Source: Xylophilus sp. GOD-11R
GTDB taxonomy: Bacteria > Pseudomonadota > Gammaproteobacteria > Burkholderiales > Burkholderiaceae_C
Length of the DNA stretch: 64,000 nt
NCBI RefSeq assembly: GCF_033546935.1
Contig: NZ_CP137854.1
Span: forward strand, 4,836,001-4,900,000
Direction: 5' to 3'
In this document: one piece after another, positions 18,470-27,274 of the stretch
Position numbering within the stretch: the stretch's first letter is position 1
Layout of the letters: each line of letters begins with the position of its first letter
Notes under the pieces: model-generated
What the model was told of the DNA's origin: nothing
The model's input: the letters and a program-made list of their open reading frames with translations, nothing else
The model's database searches: none
Position numbers and translations under genes: made by a program

Positions 18470-19672
18470 ATGAACCTGATTCCGCTCCGACCCGAATCCA
18501 TCAAGCTCGGCCGACCCCTTCCGTTTGCCCTTCGAACCCTCGACGGCACACTGCTGGCGCGCCGGGGCTTCGTTGTGTCGTCGCCGAATCAGCTGGAGAT
18601 TCTGGTGTCGCGTGCCGGCACCTTGTGCATCGACATCGACGAATCGCCCGAACAGGCGCGCGCCTTCATGAGCCAGCTCGACACGCTGGTGCGCGAGCAG
18701 AAGACCATCGGCGAGATCGCGTCCACCCAGATGGCCGCGCGTGCCAACGGCCCCGCAGTGCCGACCCGCGAAGGCCCGCCCGACTGGCACGAGATGCAGC
18801 TGCGCTCCAGCCAGCTGCTGCGCAAGCCGACCGCGCCCGACTTTCTCGCCAAGATCGCCCGCCTGCACCGCGAGCTCACGGCCCATGCCCGCAGCCAGCC
18901 CGACGCGACCCTGTTCGCGCTGATCCACCTCGCCTCGCGCGAGATGCCGATGTACAGCGGCACGCACGCGATGCTGGTGTCGGTCATCTGCGGCATGGCG
19001 GCACGCGAGGTGCTGCAGTGGGACGAAGCCATGGTCGAGACGGTCTGCATGGCCGCGCTCACCATGAACATCAGCATGACCGAACTGCAGGACGAACTCG
19101 CCCAGCAGGCCGCCCGCCCGAGCGAGGCCCAGATGGCCACGATCACCATGCACGCGGCCGCGTCGGCCGACCTGCTGCGCCTGATCGACGTGAAGGACGA
19201 GGTCTGGCTGGAGGCGGTGCGGCTGCACCACGAGCCGCCGTCGGGCCGGCTCGCCGACATGAGCGCCGGCGAGCGCGCCGCGCGGCTGATCGAGCGGGCC
19301 GACATCTTCGCCGCCCGGCTTTCGCCGCGCGTCTCGCGCTGGGCCATGCCGGCGGCCATCGCGATGCGCGCCAGCTACTTCGACGACGAACACCGGGTCG
19401 ACGAGGCCGGCGCGGCGCTCATCACCGGCATGGGCGTCTATCCGCCCGGCTCCTTCGTCCGGCTGGCGAGCAACGAGGTCGGCATCGTGTTGCGGCGCGG
19501 CAAGACCGGCACCACGCCGCGCGTGGCCGCCGTGCTCAACCGACAGGGCATGCCGATTGGCGAGATCGTGGTGCGCGACACCAGCCTTGTCGGCTACAAG
19601 ATCACCGCCAGCATGCCGCACCGTGAGGTCAAGCTGCAGCTCTCGCTGGAGAAGATGCTGGCGATGATCTGA
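18470..19672 (+). CDS. Degenerate HD-GYP/HD domain signalling protein
   Basis: 400 residues with no signal peptide. The N-terminus (about 1-70) resembles the small beta-rich domain that precedes many HD-GYP phosphodiesterases (LGRPLPFALRTLDGTLLARRGFVV). The central part (about 150-300) keeps the helical pattern of an HD domain: YSGTHAMLVSVICGMAARE where HD-GYPs have a His, TITMHAAASADLL, and VRLHHEPPSGRL in place of HHE-x-DGSGYP. The canonical HDIGK is replaced by MNISM, so the metal-binding His-Asp is missing. This suggests a protein that no longer hydrolyses cyclic-di-GMP and may act as a sensor or scaffold. It stands alone downstream of the efflux operon and is followed by a strong terminator. 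Confidence 0.75.
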   Translation: MNLIPLRPESIKLGRPLPFALRTLDGTLLARRGFVVSSPNQLEILVSRAGTLCIDIDESPEQARAFMSQLDTLVREQKTIGEIASTQMAARANGPAVPTREGPPDWHEMQLRSSQLLRKPTAPDFLAKIARLHRELTAHARSQPDATLFALIHLASREMPMYSGTHAMLVSVICGMAAREVLQWDEAMVETVCMAALTMNISMTELQDELAQQAARPSEAQMATITMHAAASADLLRLIDVKDEVWLEAVRLHHEPPSGRLADMSAGERAARLIERADIFAARLSPRVSRWAMPAAIAMRASYFDDEHRVDEAGAALITGMGVYPPGSFVRLASNEVGIVLRRGKTGTTPRVAAVLNRQGMPIGEIVVRDTSLVGYKITASMPHREVKLQLSLEKMLAMI

Positions 19673-19690
19673 CCGAGGCGCTGGAGAAGC

Positions 19691-19717
19691 AAAAAGCGCC
19701 GTTCTGACGGCGCTTTT
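19691..19717. terminator. Bidirectional Rho-independent terminator
   Basis: A hairpin AAAAGCGCCG-TTCTGA-CGGCGCTTTT with A-run on the left and T-run on the right, lying between convergent genes that end at 19672 and 19749. It can serve both directions. Confidence 0.88.
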
Positions 19718-19748
19718 GCATGGAGAAGGGGCGGAAAGCCCTTCGATG

Positions 19749-20615
19749 TCAGCTCGCAGCCTGCGGCGCGGTGCCGGCATTGGCAGCCAGCGACGCCACG
19801 ATTTCCTTGCGGTAGCGGTTGAGTTCCTGCACGGTCTTGAAGCTGTGGCCGAGCAGCAGGCTCATGTTGTGCAGGATGCGTTCGCCCACCTTGGTTTCCC
19901 AGACGGCGTCGAAATTGATCTGCTTGTCGAGCCAGTGCTCCAGCCATTCCGGATCGGGCATGCGGCTCTGCACGGTGTCGTTGGGGAACAGCGACTTGTT
20001 GACGTGCAGGTTGGTCGGGTGCAGCGCCTGGGCGGTGCGCCGGGCACTCGCCATCAGCACGCCGACCTTGCTGAACGCGCTCTTGGCCTCGTCGCCGAAC
20101 TTGGCGATGGCCCGCTTCATGTAGCGCAGGTAGGCGCCGCCGTGGCGGGCTTCGTCCTGGCTGAGCGTGGTGTAGATGTGGCGGATGACCGGCTCCGAAT
20201 GCCATTCGGCAGCGCGCCTGTACCAGTGGTTCAGGCGGATCTCGCCGCAGAAATGCAGCATGAGGGTTTCGAGAGGCGGCGCCGGGTCGAAGTCGAAACG
20301 CACCTCGTGGAGCTCCTGCTCGGTGGGCACCAGGTCCGGCCGGAAGCGGCGCAGGTATTCCATCAGCACCAGCGAATGCTTCTGTTCCTCGAAGAACCAG
20401 ATCGACATGAAGGCCGAGAAATCGCTGTCGTGGCGGTTGTCGCGCAGGAACATTTCGGTGGCCGGGAGAGCCGCCCATTCGGTGATGGCGTTCATCTTCA
20501 CCGTCTGCGCCTGCTCGTCGGTGAGCAAGGAAGCGTCGAATTTGTCCCAGGGAATATCGCGGTCCATGTCCCAGCGGACGGATTCGAGTTGTTTGAAGAG
20601 TTCGGGATAAAGCAT
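19749..20615 (-). CDS. Ferritin-like diiron protein, acyl-ACP desaturase-like
   Basis: 288 residues, all-helical with two diiron-type motifs: FFEEQKHS at about 77-84 and SQDEARHGGAYLRY at about 151-164, plus a preceding Glu in ITEWAALPATEMF. The EExxH and DExRH pairs are the carboxylate/His arrangement of acyl-ACP desaturases and related ferritin-like oxidases. The length and the N-terminus (ELFKQLESVRWDMDRDIPWDKFD) fit a family of about 290 residues that is widespread in Burkholderiales with no settled reaction. It is cytosolic by sequence, with no signal peptide or helix long enough to span a membrane. It is divergent from a glutathione peroxidase gene across 153 bases; an oxidative or lipid role is plausible only as inference. 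Confidence 0.75.
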   Translation of the reverse strand: MLYPELFKQLESVRWDMDRDIPWDKFDASLLTDEQAQTVKMNAITEWAALPATEMFLRDNRHDSDFSAFMSIWFFEEQKHSLVLMEYLRRFRPDLVPTEQELHEVRFDFDPAPPLETLMLHFCGEIRLNHWYRRAAEWHSEPVIRHIYTTLSQDEARHGGAYLRYMKRAIAKFGDEAKSAFSKVGVLMASARRTAQALHPTNLHVNKSLFPNDTVQSRMPDPEWLEHWLDKQINFDAVWETKVGERILHNMSLLLGHSFKTVQELNRYRKEIVASLAANAGTAPQAAS

Positions 20616-20768
20616 GAGAGACCTAGTTGACAGGCGCAGGCCCGAGTTTAAGCGGCGATGACGCCGTATTAATAAAAACGCCAAGCTATTCAAGGACATA
20701 CGCTTTTCGCCCCCATTTGGCGCACGCCGACTGCCCCATGGCGCCCTGGGCTTGCCTACCATGGAGGC

Positions 20769-21356
20769 ATGAAACATCCAGACGCTCCACGCACAATTCG
20801 TCGAATCCTGGTCCAAGGCCTGGCGCTGGCGCCTCTTGCGCTGCACCCGGCATTCGCCCAGAGCCGGCCAGCGGGATGCCCGGCGCTGCTGCAGCGAACC
20901 TATCCTCGCCTGCAGGACGAAAAGCCGCAGGATCTCTGCCAGTACGGCGGCAAGGTGCTCCTGATCGTCAACACCGCGAGCTTTTGCGGATTCACGCCGC
21001 AATACAAAGGCCTGGAAGCGCTTCACAGCCGGTACCGCGAGCGCGGACTGGTGGTGCTCGGCTTTCCGTCGAACGATTTCGCGCAGGAAACGGGCAGCAA
21101 CAAGGACATCGCCGACTTCTGTGAAAACACATTCGGCGTGAAATTTCCGATGTTCACCAAGACCGCGGTACGGGGCGCGCAGGCCGACCCGCTGTTCAAG
21201 GAGCTCGCAGCGCAAACCGGCAAGGCCCCGCAGTGGAACTTTCACAAGTATCTGGTGGGCCGCGATGGCCGCGCCGTGGCGGCCTACGGCAGCTCCACCG
21301 CCCCGGAGAACCCGGAATTCGTGGCGGCCGTGGAGAAACAGCTGGCAGTGCGCTGA
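20769..21356 (+). CDS. Glutathione peroxidase family protein with export signal
   Basis: 195 residues. A signal peptide with Arg-Arg (RTIRRILVQGLALAPLALHPAFAQ) precedes the thioredoxin-fold peroxidase domain (about 50-193). The peroxidatic Cys73 is in VNTASFCGFTPQY; family partners are the Gln in FPSNDFAQETGSN and the Trp-Asn in PQWNFHKYLV. It reduces hydroperoxides at the expense of glutathione or thioredoxin and, with this signal, probably in the periplasm. A second Cys (FCENTFG, near residue 118) is in the place of the resolving Cys of thioredoxin-dependent members. It stands alone, divergent from the diiron protein. Confidence 0.92.
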   Translation: MKHPDAPRTIRRILVQGLALAPLALHPAFAQSRPAGCPALLQRTYPRLQDEKPQDLCQYGGKVLLIVNTASFCGFTPQYKGLEALHSRYRERGLVVLGFPSNDFAQETGSNKDIADFCENTFGVKFPMFTKTAVRGAQADPLFKELAAQTGKAPQWNFHKYLVGRDGRAVAAYGSSTAPENPEFVAAVEKQLAVR

Positions 21357-21696
21357 TTTGCGGCGGGAAACGGGAAACGGGAAACGGGAAACGGTGCATC
21401 AAGCGACGGCGGATTACAAAGGCTTACGCTCGTCTACCCACTTTTGGGAACCATCGATTCCCGAGCACGCTCCCATCACCCATGAACGGCATCGGCCGCT
21501 CGACGATTTTTTTGCTGCGAAGCCTTCCGGTCATCCGGTTGCAATCCCGAGGCGACTCTTCTCCTCCTCCCTCCCTCCCTCCTTCGCGTCGGGGCGCTTC
21601 GCAGCAATTTTGTATTCGGTGCTTCTGCCAGACATCGGCAGGGCACCTCCGACTCATTCCACCCGCGCGGTGGCGACGCCGGATCAAAGGAAAAGA
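21357..21696. other. Intergenic region with a heptamer tandem repeat
   Basis: Four exact copies of GGGAAAC lie at 21365-21392, directly after the glutathione peroxidase gene, and a CCCT-rich run is found near 21570. The remaining sequence has no convincing coding potential and no recognisable RNA. The genes on both sides run toward this gap, so it would be expected to hold terminators, but no clear hairpin with T-run was found. Confidence 0.6.
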
Positions 21697-23786
<2,090 letters not shown>

Positions 23787-23796
23787 GCGCCGCTCG

Positions 23797-24357
23797 ATGG
23801 CACTCAAGTCCACGATCTTCAAGGCGCAGCTTTCGGTCGCCGACATCGACCACGCCTACTACGCCGACCACGCGCTGACGCTGGCGCGCCATCCCAGCGA
23901 GAACGACGAACGCATGATGGTTCGCCTGGCCGCACTGGCGCTGTCGGCCCACGAACTGCAAAGCACCTGCGGCGGCGACGGCACGCTGGCGTTCGGTGCC
24001 GGACTCTCCAACCCGGACGAGCCCGACGTCTGGCTGCGCGACTACACCCAGCGCGCTCGCCTGTGGATCGAGGTTGGCCAGCCCGAGGAGAAACCGCTCG
24101 TACGCGCCTGCAGCAAGGCCGACGTGGTGCAGGTCTTCTGCTTCAACCACGCCGCCGAGATCTGGTGGCGCGGGCTGGAGAACAAGGTCGCGCGGCTCGA
24201 CAAGCTGCAAGTCTGGCGCATCCCCACCGCCGCCTCGCAGGAAATGGCGCTGATGGCCGAGCGCAGCATGCAACTGCAGGCCACCGTGCAGGAAGGTTCG
24301 CTCATGCTGTCGGATGCCCGGCGCATGGTCGAGCTGACCTGCGAACGCTGGAAGTAG
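23797..24357 (+). CDS. yaeQ: YaeQ family protein
   Basis: 186 residues, full length. The start MALKSTIFKAQLSVADIDHAYYADHALTLARHPSENDERMMVRL, the block EPDVWLRDYTQRARLWIEVGQPEEKPLVRA and the motif WWRGLENKVARLDKL are YaeQ hallmarks. The fold is related to PD-(D/E)xK nucleases, and the conserved Glu/Gln residues of VEVGQP-E are kept. Older reports linked it to transcription antitermination, but its activity is unsettled. It lies 10 bases downstream of purB. Confidence 0.93.
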   Translation: MALKSTIFKAQLSVADIDHAYYADHALTLARHPSENDERMMVRLAALALSAHELQSTCGGDGTLAFGAGLSNPDEPDVWLRDYTQRARLWIEVGQPEEKPLVRACSKADVVQVFCFNHAAEIWWRGLENKVARLDKLQVWRIPTAASQEMALMAERSMQLQATVQEGSLMLSDARRMVELTCERWK

Positions 24358-24366
24358 GCCGCCGCT

Positions 24367-24678
24367 TCAGGCCTCGCGCGGCATCCAGGCCGTGCAGTTC
24401 CAGCATTGTTCGAAGCCGCCTTCGACCTGTTCGCCGCATTGCACGCACACCCAACGTCGCTGCGGCAGCGACTGCAATTGGGCCAGCAGCGCGCGCGCCT
24501 GGGCCAGATGGTCGTCGTGCAGCAACCAGATCTCCGGCAGGCATTCACCGGGCGGCAACTCGCCGGCCGCCGACGACAAAAACAAGCGCTGGACGGTCGC
24601 GCCGAAGCCGGCTTCGGTCAGCAGGTCGGCCCAGATCGTCGCGATCGCGGCATTGGGCGCCTGCGTGAGCCGGATCAT
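24367..24678 (-). CDS. DUF2007-type protein with C-terminal zinc ribbon
   Basis: 103 residues. The N-terminal half (MIRLTQAPNAAIATIWADLLTEAGFGATVQR, then LPEIWLLHDDHLAQARALL) follows the DUF2007 ferredoxin-like pattern for putative signal-transducing proteins. The C-terminus holds two Cys pairs, CVQCG and CWNC (about 78-95), that form a zinc ribbon. Its start overlaps the stop of the upstream DUF3717/DUF1289 gene by four bases, so the two are coupled. It converges on yaeQ with 9 bases between. Function unknown. Confidence 0.82.
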   Translation of the reverse strand: MIRLTQAPNAAIATIWADLLTEAGFGATVQRLFLSSAAGELPPGECLPEIWLLHDDHLAQARALLAQLQSLPQRRWVCVQCGEQVEGGFEQCWNCTAWMPREA

Positions 24679-25124
24679 GCGTCGGCCGCGTTCTCGTCAG
24701 AAATGGGCGGCTCGGCGGGGCCCTCGGCCGCCCGCTCCGCATAGCGATTGAAACGCCAGGAATGGCCCTCGATCGTGATGCGGCGCCAGGTGGCGCGCTT
24801 CTCGGCCGGGTCCATGCCGGGCCAGAGCTGCACTTCTTCGAAGGTACGGCCGCAGCCCTTGCAGACTTCGTCGCCCTGACTGGTGGAGCAGATGGCGATG
24901 CAGGGCGTGTCCGGGGTGCTCTCGTACCAGGCCATCCAGGCCTCCCAGGCCTTGGCCGGGAAGCCTCGCTGGTCCACCTCGTCCTCGTGGTAGTACACCA
25001 TCAGCGCGTAGACCTCGGCCAGCGCGCGGATCTCCGGTGCCAGGGTCACGCCGTCGGGCGAGGGCTTGCGGGCACGCCAGAAATTGATGGCGGCCTCGAT
25101 GTCGGTGATGTGCAGGGAAGGCAT
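24675..25124 (-). CDS. DUF3717-DUF1289 fusion protein
   Basis: 149 residues. The N-terminal block (LHITDIEAAINFWRARKPS to about residue 62) matches DUF3717; the second block (DTPCIAICSTSQGDEVCKGCGRTFEEVQLWPGMDPAEKRATWRRI, about 75-120) is a DUF1289 Fe-S or zinc-like module with four Cys. A Pro/Glu-rich tail ends the protein. Both domains are small and of unknown role. ATG 25124 is chosen because it begins the DUF3717 block; in-frame codons continue to 25412 but overlap the riboswitch region of the opposite strand. The stop is coupled (ATGA) to the zinc-ribbon gene downstream. Confidence 0.8.
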   Translation of the reverse strand: MPSLHITDIEAAINFWRARKPSPDGVTLAPEIRALAEVYALMVYYHEDEVDQRGFPAKAWEAWMAWYESTPDTPCIAICSTSQGDEVCKGCGRTFEEVQLWPGMDPAEKRATWRRITIEGHSWRFNRYAERAAEGPAEPPISDENAADA

Positions 25125-25248
25125 GCGCCCGGAAGAGATGCGGTGAGAGCGGGAAGGAACGGCGGCCAGCTCGGGCTGTCGCGGGAGGGCGATGATAAGC
25201 GTCATGCCTTGCCCGGAATGGCTTGCGGGAAACCCCGGATACACGCGG

Positions 25249-25278
25249 TTGCCGGTGAACGTTCGGTAATGTTCTAAT
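25249..25278 (+). promoter_or_regulatory. Probable sigma70 promoter of the riboswitch-terC transcript
   Basis: TTGCCG (25249-25254) and TCTAAT (25273-25278), with an 18-base spacer, lie 7 bases before the first stem of the riboswitch, which would put the transcript start at about 25285. Confidence 0.45.
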
Positions 25279-25284
25279 AGCGCT

Positions 25285-25452
25285 ACGAAGGGGAGTAGCT
25301 CCCGCTCCGTACCGTCCAAGGAGGTGCTTTCCCACAAGGCATTGACGGTCCGGGGTATCGGCAAGGTCGTCAGTACGAAGTCTCTCGAAAGATTTCCGGC
25401 CTTGTCGGGCATAACAACATCAGCATGACACCATGCCGAGCAAGACCTTCGA
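25285..25452 (+). promoter_or_regulatory. yybP-ykoY manganese riboswitch
   Basis: The segment opens with ACGAAGGGGAGTAGCTCCCG and closes with GCCGAGCAAGACCTTCG, the conserved start (GGGGAGUAG) and end (GCAAGACC) of the yybP-ykoY class. The outer P1 helix pairs CGAAGG (25286-25291) with CCTTCG (25446-25451). Between them the expected internal hairpins are present, for example around CATTGACGGTCC and GGTCGTCAG. The class senses Mn2+ and turns on Mn exporters; E. coli mntP and alx (a TerC protein) are known targets. The terC start is 140 bases further on, leaving room for an expression platform. Confidence 0.82.
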
Positions 25453-25592
25453 TGCGAACCTGGGACAAGTTCCGTCGAAGTGCGTCTGTAGCTCCGCCAT
25501 CCTGAACCAGGGTGGCTGTTTGCTCACCCCCATTTCTCCGGGACATTTCCCAGGTTGTTATCGATGTTCGACACAACCCGGAGTCTGTGTTC

Positions 25593-26339
25593 ATGGAGTT
25601 TCTTTCCGCCCCCTGGTGGTCCGCCCTGCTGGCCATCATCCTGATCGACCTCGTCCTTGCCGGCGACAACGCGATCGTCATCGCACTCGCCGCGCGGCGC
25701 CTGCCGCAGCATCTGCAAAAGAAGGCCATCGTCTGGGGCACCGTGGGCGCCATCATCGTGCGCTCGGCCATGACCGTCGGCGTCGTCTGGCTGCTCAAGA
25801 TTCCGGGCCTGATGCTCGTCGGCGGCCTGGGCCTGCTGTGGATCGCTTACAAGCTCCTGGCCGACCAGGGCCATGACGACGGCGAAGAACATGCCAGCGG
25901 CGCCAGCACCTTCTGGGGCGCCATGCGCACCATCGTCATCGCCGACGCCCTGATGGGCATCGACAACGTGCTGGGTGTCGCCGGCGCGGCGCACGGCTCC
26001 TTCGACCTCGTCGTGATCGGCCTGTTGATCAGCGTGCCCATCGTGGTGTTCGGCAGCAGCCTGGTGCTCAAGCTCGTCGAACGCTTCCCGGTGATCATCC
26101 AGCTCGGCGCTGCCGTGCTGGCGTTTACCGCCGCCAAGATGATCGTCAACGAAGGCCTGCTGGCTTCGTTCTTCCAGGGCGAAGGCACCCAGCAACAGGT
26201 CGCTTACTGGGGTGTCTGCGTGCTGGCCATCGTCGGCGTGCTCGGCGCGGGCTGGCTCAAGAGCCGCCGCAAGGTGCCGGGCTCCGAACGCGTCGACCAG
26301 GCGCGCACCGCCGACGCCGTCAACCCCGCCACCAAATAA
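25593..26339 (+). CDS. TerC family membrane protein, probable Mn2+ exporter (Alx-like)
   Basis: 248 residues with about seven membrane helices. TerC signatures are IILIDLVLAGDNAIVIALAARRLP with membrane Asp residues in helix 1 and IVIADALMGIDNVLGVAGAAHGS in the second repeat, plus MRTIV before it. A loop with DDGEEH (about 90-97) may bind metal. The manganese riboswitch upstream makes Mn2+ export the most likely role, as for E. coli Alx. The start ATG at 25593 begins at the family N-terminus MEFL. A second TerC gene is at 39251-39937 without such a riboswitch. Downstream genes at 26415 and 26921 run in the same direction. Confidence 0.9.
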   Translation: MEFLSAPWWSALLAIILIDLVLAGDNAIVIALAARRLPQHLQKKAIVWGTVGAIIVRSAMTVGVVWLLKIPGLMLVGGLGLLWIAYKLLADQGHDDGEEHASGASTFWGAMRTIVIADALMGIDNVLGVAGAAHGSFDLVVIGLLISVPIVVFGSSLVLKLVERFPVIIQLGAAVLAFTAAKMIVNEGLLASFFQGEGTQQQVAYWGVCVLAIVGVLGAGWLKSRRKVPGSERVDQARTADAVNPATK

Positions 26340-26414
26340 GCGTTCGCCATGGCCAAACTATCTCTTCCCAAGCGTCCTCTCCCCGAGTCTTCCTCAACCC
26401 CTGAAGGAGTTTCC

Positions 26415-26879
26415 ATGGACAAGATGATCGTTTATGTAGACGACCTGGCCTACGCCCAGCAGCAGCTGGCGCCGATGGTCGCGTCGCGGCGCGGGCCGGA
26501 TGCTCCCGCCGGTTGCTGGATCGTCGTGGCCTGCGCCCCGCGCATGACGCACCGCATCAGCAAATGGGTGAGCCACAGCGCCCGCGAGAACTGGCGCGCC
26601 AAGTGGGCCGACAAGTTCTTCGGCGCGCTCCTGCCCTGGCTCACGTCCAAGGGCGATACCGCCATGCCGGTGCTGGCACAGGGACCGCTCGCGCCCCTGA
26701 CCGAAAAGCTCCTGGGCGAACACCCCGGCGCGCGCGTGCTCGACATGCGCCGTCCCAAGTTCGGCCAAGACCTCGCACCGGTCACCGACGCGCAACCGCA
26801 ACGCGAAACCACCAGCCGTTGGGCCGTGCCCGGCGCCGTGGCCGGCATGGGCGCGATGCTGGTCCTCGCGGCCGAGTAA
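26415..26879 (+). CDS. Conserved hypothetical protein (unknown function)
   Basis: 154 residues that I do not recognise. An AAGGAG site lies 6 bases before ATG 26415. It starts MDKMIVYVDDLAYAQQQLAPM, which looks like a short beta-strand with a helix, and then has a basic, Trp-rich stretch (KWVSHSARENWRAKWADKFFGALLPWL, about 55-80). A hydrophobic end (PGAVAGMGAMLVLAAE) could be a short membrane or signal-like helix. Codon use is like that of its neighbours. It follows terC by 75 bases in the same direction, so it may be in the Mn regulon; nothing else supports that. Confidence 0.7.
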   Translation: MDKMIVYVDDLAYAQQQLAPMVASRRGPDAPAGCWIVVACAPRMTHRISKWVSHSARENWRAKWADKFFGALLPWLTSKGDTAMPVLAQGPLAPLTEKLLGEHPGARVLDMRRPKFGQDLAPVTDAQPQRETTSRWAVPGAVAGMGAMLVLAAE

Positions 26880-26920
26880 GCGGCCTTCGCTCCTGCGGCG
26901 CGGGTGCTATCCTGCGCCGC

Positions 26921-27274
26921 ATGAAGCTGATCCTCAAATGGGTGCTGAGCGCCGCTGCGCTGCTTTTCGTGGCCTACATCTACAGCGGCGTTCAAGTGAA
27001 GGGATTCGGAGCGGCGATGATCGCGGCAGCGGTCATCGGTCTTTTCAACGTGGTCCTGCGGCCAGTGCTGGTGGTGCTGACGCTGCCGGTCACCATCATC
27101 ACGCTGGGCCTTTTTCTCTTCGTCATCAATGCCCTGATGTTCTGGGCCGCCTCGGGTGTACTCACCGGGTTCCAGGTCCGCGGCTTCGGCGCCGCCCTCG
27201 TCGGCTCGCTCATCTATTCGGCCATCGGTCTGATCATCGAATCAGCGCTCGGCGGTCTCTTCTCGAAGTCTTGA
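26921..27274 (+). CDS. Small four-helix membrane protein of the PF04020 (mycobacterial 4-TM phage holin-like) family
   Basis: 117 residues with four hydrophobic helices: LKWVLSAAALLFVAYIYSGV, AAMIAAAVIGLFNVVLRPVLVVLTL, TIITLGLFLFVINALMFWAAS and GAALVGSLIYSAIGLIIES. The NVVLRPVL and TLPVTIITLGLF blocks mark the family. Despite the family name these genes are ordinary bacterial loci and not evidence of a prophage. The role is unknown. Its last 33 bases overlap the end of the convergent BepA-like gene. Confidence 0.85.
   Translation: MKLILKWVLSAAALLFVAYIYSGVQVKGFGAAMIAAAVIGLFNVVLRPVLVVLTLPVTIITLGLFLFVINALMFWAASGVLTGFQVRGFGAALVGSLIYSAIGLIIESALGGLFSKS

Noticed and set aside
21424..21687. 87-codon reverse frame in the gap after the glutathione peroxidase
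   Set aside because: Arg/Gly-rich, crosses simple-sequence CCCT runs and shows no protein family pattern.
25370..25798. 142-codon reverse frame across the riboswitch
   Set aside because: Opposes both riboswitch and terC; no ribosome site or protein pattern.
26921..27274. Prophage remnant, from the holin family name
   Set aside because: The PF04020 family is a common bacterial membrane protein and no other phage gene is nearby.
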